From the NCBI RefSeq assembly GCF_009911645.1, contig NZ_QWKI01000004.1, positions 1-64,000 on the forward strand: 64,000 nucleotides of DNA, read 5' to 3'. Made by a program: the position numbers and the translations under genes. Under the pieces are notes generated by a model. It was not told the DNA's origin and searched no databases. It saw nothing but the letters and a program-made list of their open reading frames with translations. Position 1 is the first letter of the stretch, and each line of letters begins with the position of its first letter. This document shows positions 32,226-40,773 of this stretch, piece after piece. The stretch comes from Pseudoflavonifractor sp. 60 (lineage in GTDB: Bacteria > Bacillota > Clostridia > Oscillospirales > Oscillospiraceae).

Positions 32226-33599
32226 TCAGCGTGCCATTTCATACATGGCGGAGGCCAGGATCTTGGTGTTGTCCAGCAGGCGGGACACCTCCATAAACTC
32301 GTCGGGCTTGTGCTCCCGCACCTCATCCCCGGGGAAAATCGGTCCGAAGGCCAGGGTATTGGGGATCATTTTGGCATAAGTACCTCCGCCGATGCACTTG
32401 GGGGTCGACTGGCGGTCGCCGGTATAGTCGGCGTACACCTTCATCAGCTTGCTGACCAGAGGGCTGTCCTCCGCCATATAGAGGGCCTTCTTGTGGAGAA
32501 TGTAGCTCTGCTGGAAGCCGGCCTCCTCAAAAGCCGCCTTCACCTTGGGTCCGCACTCCTCAAACAGGTGGGTGACCGGATAGCGGTAGTTCAGCTTGAC
32601 GGTAACCCGCTCCCCCTCCTTCTGGATAACGCCCAGATTCATGGTCAGGGGGCCGGACAGCTCATCGGACAGCTTGATGCCCAGGGCCCCGCCGTCGTAC
32701 TCCATCCCCAGCTTGCCGGCCAGCATATCTACCATGGTCTTTACGTCCCCCTCCAGGGGCAGGGAGGACAGGAAGAGCATCAGCCGCCCAATGGCGTTCT
32801 CCCCCTCCTCCGGGGCGCCGCCGTGGGCTCCGACGCCCTCGGCCTCAATCCGGACGCCGCCGTCTGTCAGGGTACAGGTCACCTTGCCGACCCGGCGCTG
32901 GGCGATCTTCTCCGCCTCCTCCCAGGAGCAGGAGAGCACTGCGCAGGCGTGGGCGGGAACAATGTTGTGGGCCGCGCCGCCGGACAGTTCCTCCAGGCGA
33001 ATGGGGCCGGTCTGGTTCAGGTCCTTGGTGAAAAACTCGGTGACCAGCCCCTTCTCCCCATTGATGACAGGGTACTCCCCGTCGGGGGTGATGCCCATCA
33101 CCGGGACCTCCCCACCGTGGGCGGCGTAGTACTTCATGTCATAGCTGCCCGTCTCCTCATTCAGGCCGAAAATCAGGCGGATACGGCGCTTCAGCGGCAG
33201 ACCTGCCTGGGCAATGGCCTTGAGGCCGTAGAGGGCGCACATGGCGGGGCCCTTGTCGTCCATGGAGCCGCGGCCATAGAGCTTGCCGTCAATCACGTCT
33301 CCCCCATAGGGCGGCACGGTCCAGCCATCCCCCTCGGGGACGATATCCAGGTGGCTGAGCACCGCCACCATCTCTTCCCCCTCGCCGTACTCGCACCAGC
33401 CCACCTGCTCATCCATGTTGTGGACCCGGAAGCCCAGAGCCTGAGCCGCGTCCAGCACATAGTGGAGGCAGCGGTGGACCTGCTCGCCGTAGGGGTAGCC
33501 GCTGCTGTCGTCGGCCTGGAGGCTTGGAATTTGGATACAGCCCTGCAAATCGCGGATCAGCCCATCCTTATTTTGGTCGATGATATCATAGAGTGCCAT
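32226..33599 (-). CDS. M20-family dipeptidase (PepV/Sapep-like)
   Basis: A 457-residue zinc dipeptidase. Metal and catalytic motifs: LSHLDIVPEGDGW (His and Asp, about 82-94), GRGSMDDKGP (about 109-118) and FGLNEETGS (Glu-Glu pair, about 143-151), with a lid domain and a late CIGGGTYAK metal motif. Length and motifs fit PepV-type dipeptidases of Firmicutes, cytosolic and broad for dipeptides. It lies between the epimerase and transglutaminase-like genes and would cleave the epimerised dipeptide. Confidence 0.93.
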   Translation of the reverse strand: MALYDIIDQNKDGLIRDLQGCIQIPSLQADDSSGYPYGEQVHRCLHYVLDAAQALGFRVHNMDEQVGWCEYGEGEEMVAVLSHLDIVPEGDGWTVPPYGGDVIDGKLYGRGSMDDKGPAMCALYGLKAIAQAGLPLKRRIRLIFGLNEETGSYDMKYYAAHGGEVPVMGITPDGEYPVINGEKGLVTEFFTKDLNQTGPIRLEELSGGAAHNIVPAHACAVLSCSWEEAEKIAQRRVGKVTCTLTDGGVRIEAEGVGAHGGAPEEGENAIGRLMLFLSSLPLEGDVKTMVDMLAGKLGMEYDGGALGIKLSDELSGPLTMNLGVIQKEGERVTVKLNYRYPVTHLFEECGPKVKAAFEEAGFQQSYILHKKALYMAEDSPLVSKLMKVYADYTGDRQSTPKCIGGGTYAKMIPNTLAFGPIFPGDEVREHKPDEFMEVSRLLDNTKILASAMYEMAR

Positions 33600-33697
33600 C
33601 GTATGGTCATTCCTTCCAGTTGTTCTCCCCCATCGAGTTTGATGGTAGGAACGGGTTTCCTCTCCTTTTCCGCCCTTTTTCAGCGGAACGAAGGGTT

Positions 33698-35101
33698 TCA
33701 GACTTCCTCATGGAGCAGCACCGCCTTGCTGCGGTCAAACTCCTCATAGCGCAGGCCCCGGTCCGCTGTCTCCAGCTCCCCCACCTGGTTGTCATAGGGG
33801 TCCGCCCGCCAGTGGACCTTCTCCACAATGAAGGGGGCCTGGAACCGGCGGTTAGCCACCATGCGGTAGGGGTCCAGGTTGCCGAAGTAGAACTTCCTCC
33901 GCTCCTCTTTATCAGCCCGGACGGCGGCGGTACCGTAAGAGGGGTCGGCGTAGAGCCAGCCGTACTCCAGAACATAGAAGCGGGCCCAGTCGTGACCGCC
34001 GCAGAAGTCGGGCTCGGCAGTCAGGCCGCTCTGCCACTGGGCGGGTATCCCGGCGCACCGGCACAGGGTTATAAACAGCAGGGCAAATACCCCGCAGTCG
34101 CCAGTAAAACTGCGGGCGCAGTTTTCCGCAATATTCTCAAGGCCAAAGTAGGCGGGCATAAAGGTATACTTCATATTCAGCGTTATAAAGTCAAAAATGC
34201 TCCGCGCTTTCTCCAGAGTGTCCTCCTTCCCTGCGGTCAACTCCCTGGCCAGATCCCGGAGATAGGGCGTAAAGACGATATGCGGGGGCTCCTCCTTCAG
34301 GCACTGGGCCAGCTCCTCCTCGCTGGCCGGCGTTTGAATCCCCAATCCCGGCTGAGAGAGGTCGTGAAATCTGGCGGTGTGGACATAGGAGTAGGTGACG
34401 GAAAACTCCGGATTTTCCTCCCACTCCCCCTCCCAGCATACGGTGCGCTGGAGGGCGTCCTCGGGGTCGATCCTTCCGGAGGCGGGGGTGATTTTCTCAA
34501 TGATAATATCCCGCTGCTGCTCACAGGCGGCGGGAATGGGCAGGTGAGCCCGGAGAAACATCCCCGGGATAAAATGTTCGTCCTTCAGCCGCAGGGCGGC
34601 CCGAATCTGGATGCGGTTGGACACCTGCCCCCTTTCTCTCATGAGCCGGGTACACCGCTCCAGCCGGTCCTCCTTGCCGGAGACGCCGGCAACGCTCTCC
34701 ACGCCGTGCATCTGAAAGTTGGCACGACGGGCAAAGCTGGGCTCCGCCTTGCACATGGTCTCGAAAAAGCGGGCAAAGTAGTGGGGCTGACCCTGAAGGT
34801 AGATCCAGCCGATTTTCCCTGCGTCAACCCTCTGGTCAAACTCCTCCTCCGAGAAGTCCGGAATATAGCTGCGGACCCGGGCCAGCGCCTGTTCCCGGGT
34901 GAAGGGGTAATCGGGAGGCGTGCGCAGCATCATCTCCCGCTGAGCGGTCATGCAGTCCCGCAGGCCCTGGGGAACGCCCTCCTGGGCCAGCCGCCCGTCA
35001 ATCAGGCGGACCGCTCTGTCAAAGTCACCATAGATCTTTCGGCGCAGGATGTCCTCGGGCAGGCCTACGTTCAGGCTGCGGAAGGTCTCATTGACATCCA
35101 T
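33698..35101 (-). CDS. Transglutaminase-like protein
   Basis: A 467-residue protein with a C-terminal transglutaminase-like (papain-fold) domain. The catalytic triad is visible as TGDCGVFALLFITLCRCAGI (Cys, about 338), GGHDWARFYV (His) and YADPSYG (Asp). The N-terminal half (1-300) is uncharacterised, with no signal peptide, so it is probably cytosolic. The ATG at 35101 follows AAAAGGAGA. In bacteria such domains often act as peptidases on cell-wall-type peptides, which fits this operon. Exact reaction unknown. Confidence 0.85.
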   Translation of the reverse strand: MDVNETFRSLNVGLPEDILRRKIYGDFDRAVRLIDGRLAQEGVPQGLRDCMTAQREMMLRTPPDYPFTREQALARVRSYIPDFSEEEFDQRVDAGKIGWIYLQGQPHYFARFFETMCKAEPSFARRANFQMHGVESVAGVSGKEDRLERCTRLMRERGQVSNRIQIRAALRLKDEHFIPGMFLRAHLPIPAACEQQRDIIIEKITPASGRIDPEDALQRTVCWEGEWEENPEFSVTYSYVHTARFHDLSQPGLGIQTPASEEELAQCLKEEPPHIVFTPYLRDLARELTAGKEDTLEKARSIFDFITLNMKYTFMPAYFGLENIAENCARSFTGDCGVFALLFITLCRCAGIPAQWQSGLTAEPDFCGGHDWARFYVLEYGWLYADPSYGTAAVRADKEERRKFYFGNLDPYRMVANRRFQAPFIVEKVHWRADPYDNQVGELETADRGLRYEEFDRSKAVLLHEEV

Positions 35102-35217
35102 AAATATCTCCTTTTCCCGGTTTCCCTTTTGAATTTGAGCCAAAAGGACCCCGCCCCCAGCGGGACGGGGCACTTTCAGCAGTAAATTGTCGGAACAGCG
35201 CGGTCCTCTTTCGCTGG

Positions 35218-36429
35218 TCAGGCCAGCATTTTCAGAATTGCGCCCATGCCCATGCCGAAGAAGTTGCCTACTGCGGCGCCCAGCACGCCCATCAGGATAC
35301 CGATGCCGGCGAAGCTGGTGTTGTAGGCGCAGGCAATAATGGGGGCGGAGGCGGAGCCGCCGATGTTGGCCACAGAGGCGGTGGACACCATGCACAGATC
35401 CCAGTGGAAGACCTTGGACAGGATGAACATCAGCACCACGTGGACAGCCAGGATCAGCATACCGTAGACAACCCACATGGGGGCGTCCAGCAGCTCGTTC
35501 AGCGGAGCCTGGGTTGCCAGCATGGCCACAACTGCATACAGCAGCACGTTGGACAGCTCCTCCACGGCGGGCAGCTTGCCCATGGGCGTCATGGCACAGA
35601 TCAGGCCCAGCACAGTAACCACCACAGTGATACAGGTGGCGTTGCCAAACAGGTTCTCACCAATGATGCTGCCAAAGGCGGAATTGATGCCGCTGTTGAG
35701 CATGACGCCCAGCTTCTGGCACACCACGGAAGCTATCAGGCCAATGCCAATGATAAAGATCCAGTCGGCAGAGGTGGCCTTCTTCTGCTCTTTAGCAATC
35801 TCAGTGTTGGCGGCCTCAGCCAGCGCGTCCAGCTTGGAGGTGTCGGCATTGGCGGCCTTGTTCCACTTGGGGGAGAACTTGACCGCAAACAGCAGCAGCG
35901 CAATCCACACAGAGTAGCAAACGGTATCCAGAGCCAGAGCGCAGCCATAGGCGCCTTTGTCAATCAGGTCGCCGAAGTTAGCTTCCATAGCGGCCATGTT
36001 ACCGGAGCCGCCCACCCAGGAGGCGTACAGAGCGGCAGTGGCAGCCCAGGTCTTCTCGCCGCCGCCCAGAGCACCCTTCAGGACAGGGTAGAACAGGACG
36101 AAGCCCACAGCCAGAGTGAGCGAACAGGCCAGGAAGATGGCGATGAGCCGGCCGCCCAGCTTGCCGATTTTGCGGAAGTCGCAGCGCAGCAGCATGACAA
36201 AGATCATAGCGTACAGCAGGTTGTTCTTCAGTGCGCCATATGCGGCGCTGACACCGTCAGAGTTGAACATACCGGCGGTGCAGCACAGCATTCCGATGAC
36301 ATAAATCCACACCAGAGGAGGCACAATGTCAAAAATCTTCCACTTGGCGTACTTTTGCAGCGCCAGTAGGCCGCCGCACAGGAACATCAAGAACGCAATG
36401 TAAGTAAAGCCGTTTTCAATTACAAACAC
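35218..36429 (-). CDS. DUF819-family membrane transporter
   Basis: A 403-residue protein with about 10-11 membrane helices, of the DUF819 (YjcL-like) family. Features include ATAALYASWVGGSGNMAAM and, near the end, ASVANIGGSASAPIIACAYN, small-residue motifs typical of the family. A charged cytosolic loop (about 200-230) lies mid-protein. These genes are often found with dipeptide epimerases, so uptake of peptidoglycan-derived dipeptides is a plausible role; this is inferred. Confidence 0.85.
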   Translation of the reverse strand: MFVIENGFTYIAFLMFLCGGLLALQKYAKWKIFDIVPPLVWIYVIGMLCCTAGMFNSDGVSAAYGALKNNLLYAMIFVMLLRCDFRKIGKLGGRLIAIFLACSLTLAVGFVLFYPVLKGALGGGEKTWAATAALYASWVGGSGNMAAMEANFGDLIDKGAYGCALALDTVCYSVWIALLLFAVKFSPKWNKAANADTSKLDALAEAANTEIAKEQKKATSADWIFIIGIGLIASVVCQKLGVMLNSGINSAFGSIIGENLFGNATCITVVVTVLGLICAMTPMGKLPAVEELSNVLLYAVVAMLATQAPLNELLDAPMWVVYGMLILAVHVVLMFILSKVFHWDLCMVSTASVANIGGSASAPIIACAYNTSFAGIGILMGVLGAAVGNFFGMGMGAILKMLA

Positions 36430-36469
36430 AATATTCTCTCCTTTTCTCTCGCTGATTGTTGATAAGGAA

Positions 36470-36841
36470 TTATTTTCCCGGCTGGCATCCCCCTTTCCGC
36501 ATAGTCCGGTAACGCTTCAGGGCATCCCGGTAAGATACCAGCACCGCTCTCCGGGAGGAACCGCCATAGCGGCGCTCCAGGACCTCCTCCAGCCATGTGT
36601 CAATGGAGGGAAAGTGCTGTCCCAAAAAGAGCTTGCGGAGAAAGTTCTCCGTCAAGTCCAACGTATGGGTGCAGTTAAATGCCACAACCTGCTCCGTCAG
36701 CTCACTGACCTCAAAAGCCAGGTAAAAAGAGCCATAGATGGTGGTTATGGCGTTGTCCGCGTTTGTGCGGGACTCGCCGATCACATAATAAGTTCGGGTC
36801 TCCGCGCCCCCTGGGCCCTGTTCCAGTTCATATTCGTTCAT
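36470..36841 (-). CDS. DUF3870-family protein
   Basis: A 123-residue cytosolic protein resembling DUF3870: YYVIGESRTNADNAITTIYG, FNCTHTLDLTENFLRKLFLG and a closing helix with RRAVLVSYRDALKRY. Function is unknown. It lies 40 bp before the DUF819 transporter and 120 bp after alanine dehydrogenase. Confidence 0.7.
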   Translation of the reverse strand: MNEYELEQGPGGAETRTYYVIGESRTNADNAITTIYGSFYLAFEVSELTEQVVAFNCTHTLDLTENFLRKLFLGQHFPSIDTWLEEVLERRYGGSSRRAVLVSYRDALKRYRTMRKGGCQPGK

Positions 36842-36898
36842 CCACTGCCTCCTATGCGGCGCCGGAGCCGAATGGCCCCATTTTGTTTGAGCGTTATA

Positions 36899-36949
36899 TT
36901 ACAGCCCCCTTTTGGGGGCTGTAAAAAGCGGGGACCCGCTTTTTACAGC
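36899..36949 (-). promoter_or_regulatory. Two overlapping, mutually exclusive hairpins after ald
   Basis: Hairpin A pairs 36899-36909 with 36914-36924 (11 bp, TTTT loop on the plus strand). Hairpin B pairs 36918-36932 with 36935-36949 (15 bp). They share the arm 36918-36924, so only one full structure can form. On the minus strand B is transcribed first, then A. Neither has a strong U-tract, so this may be an attenuator, a processing site or a partial terminator that sets ald above the downstream genes. Confidence 0.55.
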
Positions 36950-36961
36950 TTTGTTTCGGGA

Positions 36962-38071
36962 TCAGATCAGCGCCGCAGGATCGGAATACTCCAGTTTCAG
37001 CGCCTCTGCCACACCGGGGAAGGTACACTTGCCGTCGTAGCAATTCAGGCCGGCCAGCAGCCCCTTGTCCTCCTTGCAGGCGGCAACCCCCTTGGCGGCC
37101 AGCTCCAGACCATAGGACAATGTGGCGTTGCCCAGAGCCAGCGTGGAGGTACGGGCCACCGCACCAGGCATATTGGCCACACAGTAGTGGACCACGCCGT
37201 CCACGATAAAGACGGGATCGTCATGGGTGGTGGCGTGGGTGGTCTCCACGCAGCCGCCCTGGTCCACCGCCACGTCCACAACCACTGCGCCAGGCTTCAT
37301 CAGAGGCAGGTCCTCCTTCCGCAGCAGCTTGGGAGCCGCCCGTCCGGGCAGGAGTACAGCGCCCACCACCAGGTCCGCCTGAGCGACCGCCTTTTGGATG
37401 TTGTCACGGCTGGAGTAAAGGGTTGTGATCCGCTTGTCAAAGATATCGTCCAGGTAGGCCAGCCGGCGCAGATTCACGTCCAGTACGGTAACATTGGCGC
37501 CCATGCCCACGGCAATCTTGCAGGCATTGGTGCCCACATTGCCGCCTCCCAGAATGACCACGTTGCCCTTCTCCACTCCGGGCACACCGGCCAGCAGCAC
37601 GCCCCGGCCGCCGTAGGTCTTCTCCAGGTATTTGGCGCCCTCTTGCACCGCCATACGGCCCGCAATCTCACTCATGGGAGCCAGACAGGGCAGTCCGCCT
37701 TCGCGGCCCACGATGGTCTCGTATGCCACGGCAGTCACTTTGGCGTCCAGCAGCGCCCTGGTCAGAGGCTCATCAGCGGCCAGGTGAAGGTAGGTGTACA
37801 GCAGCAGGCCCTCCCGGAAGTACTTGTACTCACACTCGATGGGCTCCTTCACCTTCACCACCATGCCAGCCTTGGCCCACACCTCCGCCGCAGAGGCCTC
37901 GATCTGTGCGCCGGCCTCCACATACTCCTGGTCCGTAAAGCCAGAGCCCAGACCGGCTCCCTGCTCTACCAGCACTGTGTTCCCAGCCTGCACATAGGCA
38001 CTGACTGCACCAGGCGTGAGTCCCACTCGAAACTCATTGTTTTTAATCTCCTTGGGTAATCCGATTATCAT
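36962..38071 (-). CDS. ald: Alanine dehydrogenase
   Basis: A 369-residue NAD-dependent enzyme interconverting L-alanine and pyruvate plus ammonia. MIIGLPKEIKNNEFRVGLTP is the classic start; the substrate site LYTYLHLAAD and the Rossmann motif VVILGGGNVGTNA (about 170-182) follow, and NMPGAVARTSTLALGNATL is a C-terminal hallmark. It leads an operon with dipeptide-using genes, where it would deaminate the released alanine. A promoter at 38302-38330 and a leader terminator precede it. Confidence 0.97.
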   Translation of the reverse strand: MIIGLPKEIKNNEFRVGLTPGAVSAYVQAGNTVLVEQGAGLGSGFTDQEYVEAGAQIEASAAEVWAKAGMVVKVKEPIECEYKYFREGLLLYTYLHLAADEPLTRALLDAKVTAVAYETIVGREGGLPCLAPMSEIAGRMAVQEGAKYLEKTYGGRGVLLAGVPGVEKGNVVILGGGNVGTNACKIAVGMGANVTVLDVNLRRLAYLDDIFDKRITTLYSSRDNIQKAVAQADLVVGAVLLPGRAAPKLLRKEDLPLMKPGAVVVDVAVDQGGCVETTHATTHDDPVFIVDGVVHYCVANMPGAVARTSTLALGNATLSYGLELAAKGVAACKEDKGLLAGLNCYDGKCTFPGVAEALKLEYSDPAALI

Positions 38072-38140
38072 TTGCTTTTCCCTCTCTCTTAATAATTAGT
38101 AGGTTTTTAGTGCAGTACGCTAATGAGCGAAATGCAACAG

Positions 38141-38203
38141 AAAATAAAAACCAGCAGAGTAAGACAGCCAAGGAAAGACACCTTTGCCTCTTACGTCTGC
38201 TGG
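38141..38203 (-). terminator. Terminator-like hairpin in the ald leader (possible attenuator)
   Basis: On the minus strand CCAGCAGA (38203-38196) pairs with TCTGCTGG (38158-38151), and inside it GTAAGA pairs with TCTTAC, with a further imperfect stem; TTTTTATTTT follows directly (38150-38141). It sits between the promoter and the start codon, so it would stop transcription unless antitermination occurs. The ligand or protein is unknown, and I do not recognise a known riboswitch. Confidence 0.6.
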
Positions 38204-38301
38204 ATTTCATCTATGGCGACTATGATAAAAATCATGTTCAAATAGATAGAAGCAGCAATGTGTATTTGAGTACAGGGGGCGGACGCCCTCTCTATAGATA
38301 T

Positions 38302-38330
38302 AATATACAAAATCTCCCGCCATTTGTCAA
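38302..38330 (-). promoter_or_regulatory. Sigma-A promoter of the ald operon
   Basis: TTGACA (38330-38325), 17 nt, TATATT (38307-38302) on the minus strand, near-consensus. It predicts a leader of about 220 nt that includes the hairpin at 38141-38203. Confidence 0.85.
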
Positions 38331-38460
38331 GAGAAAAATGTGATTTTTTTCGCTTTTTCTCTCTGGGACGCAACCAGGCTGAAAATCCCCCATCGTGAAC
38401 CGGCTTTCTCTCCGCAAGTCCCCTCCTTTCCGCCCTTGCCGCACAGCCGTCTTCCCCTTG

Positions 38461-38532
38461 TCAGGGCGTCCAGCCGTCCATGCCTGTCTGAAGCTTTTCC
38501 AGCGCCTTTTTCTCAATGCGGGATACATAGCA
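38461..38532 (-). pseudogene. 3' fragment of a sigK-like sigma factor gene
   Basis: The minus strand encodes CYVSRIEKKALEKLQTGMD followed by GWTP and a stop. SYVSRIEK(K/R)AL is the region 4.2 recognition helix end characteristic of sporulation sigma-K; other sporulation sigma factors differ here. Only about 23 codons remain and a stop lies just upstream in frame. The fragment begins 43 bp after the stop of a large serine recombinase gene. In Bacillus and Clostridioides sigK is interrupted by an element excised by just such a recombinase. The 5' part of sigK is not in this window. Confidence 0.65.
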
Positions 38533-38575
38533 CCCCGGCTATTGTAAACGATGACCCCCAAAAATTTGCTTCCAG

Positions 38576-40150
38576 TCAGCCGTTTTCCAGCTGCTTGAAG
38601 CGGAATTTGATGATGATTTGCTTGTCGCTGGTCAGCTCCACCCGTTCAATCAGGCTGACCAACAGCTCCCGGCTGGTGCAGGCGGTTTCCAGGAATCGTT
38701 CCACCAACTTTTTTGCCAGGTCAACCTGTTCTGCCGGGGAGTAGTCCGGGCGGTCCAGCTGGCTGAACCGCTGCTCCAGGGCGGCACGGTCGGCCTTGAC
38801 CTTGGCGTAGATGCGCTGGAAGTCGGACTCGTCCAGGACGCCGCTCAGTTTATCCATGTACACTTTGTCAAGGTGGGCGGTCAGACTGTCAATTTTTGCT
38901 TTCAGCGAGACAATCTCTTTTTCGTTGTTCGCTTCCGCCAAAGCCTTTGCCACCTCCCGCTTGGCCGCTGGCAGCAGTTGGTCTGCCTGAAGATACTGCC
39001 AACAGACCTCCTGTACCTTTTCAATCACCGCTTGGGTCACTGTTTGCTCTTTGATGGTGTGGCTGGTACAGACGCCCGCCTTGGTAAAACGCTGGTAAGT
39101 TCGGCAGACAAAATACAGCTTATCCTCCCCCGCCACGTTCTTGCGGTTCAGCACCGCCAGCGGATAGCCGCACTCGTGACAGAAGATCAGCCCCTTGAGC
39201 AGAAAGTCGTAGGTCCGGCTGCGGGTATGCCTGCGGCTGTTGACCAACACTCGCACTTTGTCGAAGGTTTCCCGGTCGATAATTGGCTCATGGGTTCTCT
39301 CTACCACTACCCAGTTCCGGCGGTCCTGCCTGATGCACTTCTTGGATTTGTAATTGATCTTTCGAGTGCGGCCCTGAACCATACTTCCGATGTAAGTCTC
39401 ATTTTGCAGCATATCGGAAATGCGCTCGCTGCTCCACAGGCCGGTGTAGGGCCCTGGATTGGCAACCGGCAGGCCGGCATAAGCAGCTGGTGTAGGAACT
39501 TTTTCCTCATTCAGTTGAGTGGCAATCTTTCGGCAGCTCATACCATCCAGTGCCATAGAGAAAATCCGTCGCACCATTGGGGCCGCTTCCTCGTCAATGA
39601 CAATTCTGTTCTTCTCCGTGGGGCTCATTTTGTAACCGTAGACCGGCTTTCCGCCGATGAACAGCCCCTTGCGCTGTTTGTCGTGCTTGACACTGGAAAT
39701 CTTCTTGGAGATGTCCTTGGCGTACATATCGTTCATGATGGCACGGAAGGGGGTGATGTCGTTGGCGGTGGAGTCCACCCCGGTATCAATGCCATCCAGC
39801 AGGGAGATGTAGCGCACCCGGTGCTCCGGGAAGTACCGCTCCATGTAGTGGCCGGTCAGGATATAGTCGCGGCCCAGACGGCTCAGATCCTTAGTAATGA
39901 CCATGTTAACCTTTTTGGCCTCAATGTCTGCAATCATGCGCTGGAAATTCGGACGGTCGAAGTTCGTTCCGCTCCAGCCGTCGTCAATGTATGTGTCATA
40001 GACTTGAAGCCGGTGCTGCTGGACAAATTCGTTGAGCAGGGACTGCTGGTTGTTGACGCTCTCAGATGGTCCCTCGTTCTCATCCTCCTTTGATAATCTG
40101 ATGTATAATGCCGCATGATAGTCCATGGGATTGCTTATCCCTAAATACAT
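38576..40150 (-). CDS. Large serine recombinase
   Basis: A 524-residue site-specific recombinase. Ser20 in LYIRLSKEDE is the catalytic serine; SRLGRDYILTGHYMERYFP and the RKGLFIGGKPVYGYKM segment continue the catalytic and recombinase domains, LIFCHECGYPLAVL starts a zinc-ribbon domain, and a coiled coil lies at about 410-480. The ATG at 40150 follows GGAGG. Its 3' end faces a sigK-like gene fragment, which suggests an element integrated into sigK. No other phage or conjugation genes remain except a 46-residue protein upstream, so the element is degenerate or rearranged. Confidence 0.93.
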   Translation of the reverse strand: MYLGISNPMDYHAALYIRLSKEDENEGPSESVNNQQSLLNEFVQQHRLQVYDTYIDDGWSGTNFDRPNFQRMIADIEAKKVNMVITKDLSRLGRDYILTGHYMERYFPEHRVRYISLLDGIDTGVDSTANDITPFRAIMNDMYAKDISKKISSVKHDKQRKGLFIGGKPVYGYKMSPTEKNRIVIDEEAAPMVRRIFSMALDGMSCRKIATQLNEEKVPTPAAYAGLPVANPGPYTGLWSSERISDMLQNETYIGSMVQGRTRKINYKSKKCIRQDRRNWVVVERTHEPIIDRETFDKVRVLVNSRRHTRSRTYDFLLKGLIFCHECGYPLAVLNRKNVAGEDKLYFVCRTYQRFTKAGVCTSHTIKEQTVTQAVIEKVQEVCWQYLQADQLLPAAKREVAKALAEANNEKEIVSLKAKIDSLTAHLDKVYMDKLSGVLDESDFQRIYAKVKADRAALEQRFSQLDRPDYSPAEQVDLAKKLVERFLETACTSRELLVSLIERVELTSDKQIIIKFRFKQLENG

Positions 40151-40189
40151 ATCCTACCTCCAGAAATAAGCGGCCATTCATCGTATCTG

Positions 40190-40330
40190 TTATACGGTGG
40201 CGCGCAGGTATTTTTCAACATTTTGCAGCTCTTTTTTGAGGAATATTTCAAAAGAATCCCGGATGATCTGGGCGATGCAGATTTCTTCCTTGGTATAGCG
40301 GCATATCACCACCATTTCCTGCGTCTTCAA
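40190..40330 (-). CDS. Small 46-residue protein upstream of the recombinase
   Basis: A TTG start at 40330 follows AGGAGG with good spacing. The product begins MKTQEMVVICRYTKEEICIA and ends FLKKELQNVEKYLRATV, a compact protein with one predicted helix. Similar short proteins occur beside recombinases on Firmicute mobile elements. It ends 39 bp before the recombinase start, so they are probably co-transcribed. Function unknown. Confidence 0.65.
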   Translation of the reverse strand: MKTQEMVVICRYTKEEICIAQIIRDSFEIFLKKELQNVEKYLRATV

Positions 40331-40773
40331 CGGAACACCTCCTCATTCAAATTGATAAACTATATGCAGGCGGCAGATTCTGTTTGCCAGTTTGAACAAA
40401 ACAAAAGCGACGTGCACACAGCCCATCGCTTTCCTCACTTCACTCCAGCATCTGCCGGATGTATTTAAATTTCTGGTCATGGACAATCTGCTTGTCCCTG
40501 TGCAAAAAATCGACTCCACCACCATCACAGCATTGAGGAACTATCCCCTTTCTGACACGCTGATGTGATTTGTACCCTGCAAACTAATAGCAGCGGCCGC
40601 TCTTTCCGATTTTCATCACCAAAGGATTGCATTTACTGGGTTCCTGTAGTATAATACTAACAATTATGGGGTTTTATGGCTTTTTTGCAGCGGGACCTTT
40701 TCCTGTGAGGGCTGGTCTCGCTGTCCCAAGCTCTACAGAATGTATAAAATACGATGGATTGGCGGTGGTTCCT
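40331..40773. other. Intergenic region between recombinase element and kinase operon
   Basis: It holds a plus-strand promoter (40627-40655). On the minus strand a reading frame ending at 40440 encodes DKQIVHDQKFKYIRQMLE before a stop; it looks protein-like but has no convincing start or known family and may be the end of a degraded element gene. Confidence 0.5.
40627..40655 (+). promoter_or_regulatory. Promoter of the kinase operon
   Basis: TTGCAT (40627-40632), 17 nt, TATAAT (40650-40655), a good sigma-A match about 120 bp before the small membrane protein gene. Confidence 0.7.

Larger units (their letters stand above)
38072..38460. other. Leader and spacer upstream of ald
   Basis: No protein gene was recognised. 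The stretch contains the ald promoter, a roughly 220-nt leader with a terminator-like hairpin, and up to 38460 a spacer downstream of the sigK-like fragment. Confidence 0.6.

Noticed and set aside
31074-35185. Long plus-strand frames opposite the epimerase, dipeptidase and transglutaminase-like genes
   Set aside because: The minus-strand products have full catalytic motifs; the plus-strand products have none.
38151-38295. ald leader as a T-box or known amino-acid riboswitch
   Set aside because: The leader is short, and I could not see the conserved T-box bulge sequence or a glycine riboswitch core.
38461-40330. An intact prophage or conjugative element
   Set aside because: Only the recombinase and a 46-residue protein are present; no structural, replication or transfer genes.
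40440-40560. Minus-strand frame ending DKQIVHDQKFKYIRQMLE
   Set aside because: No start, ribosome site or known family; kept only as a note on the intergenic stretch.
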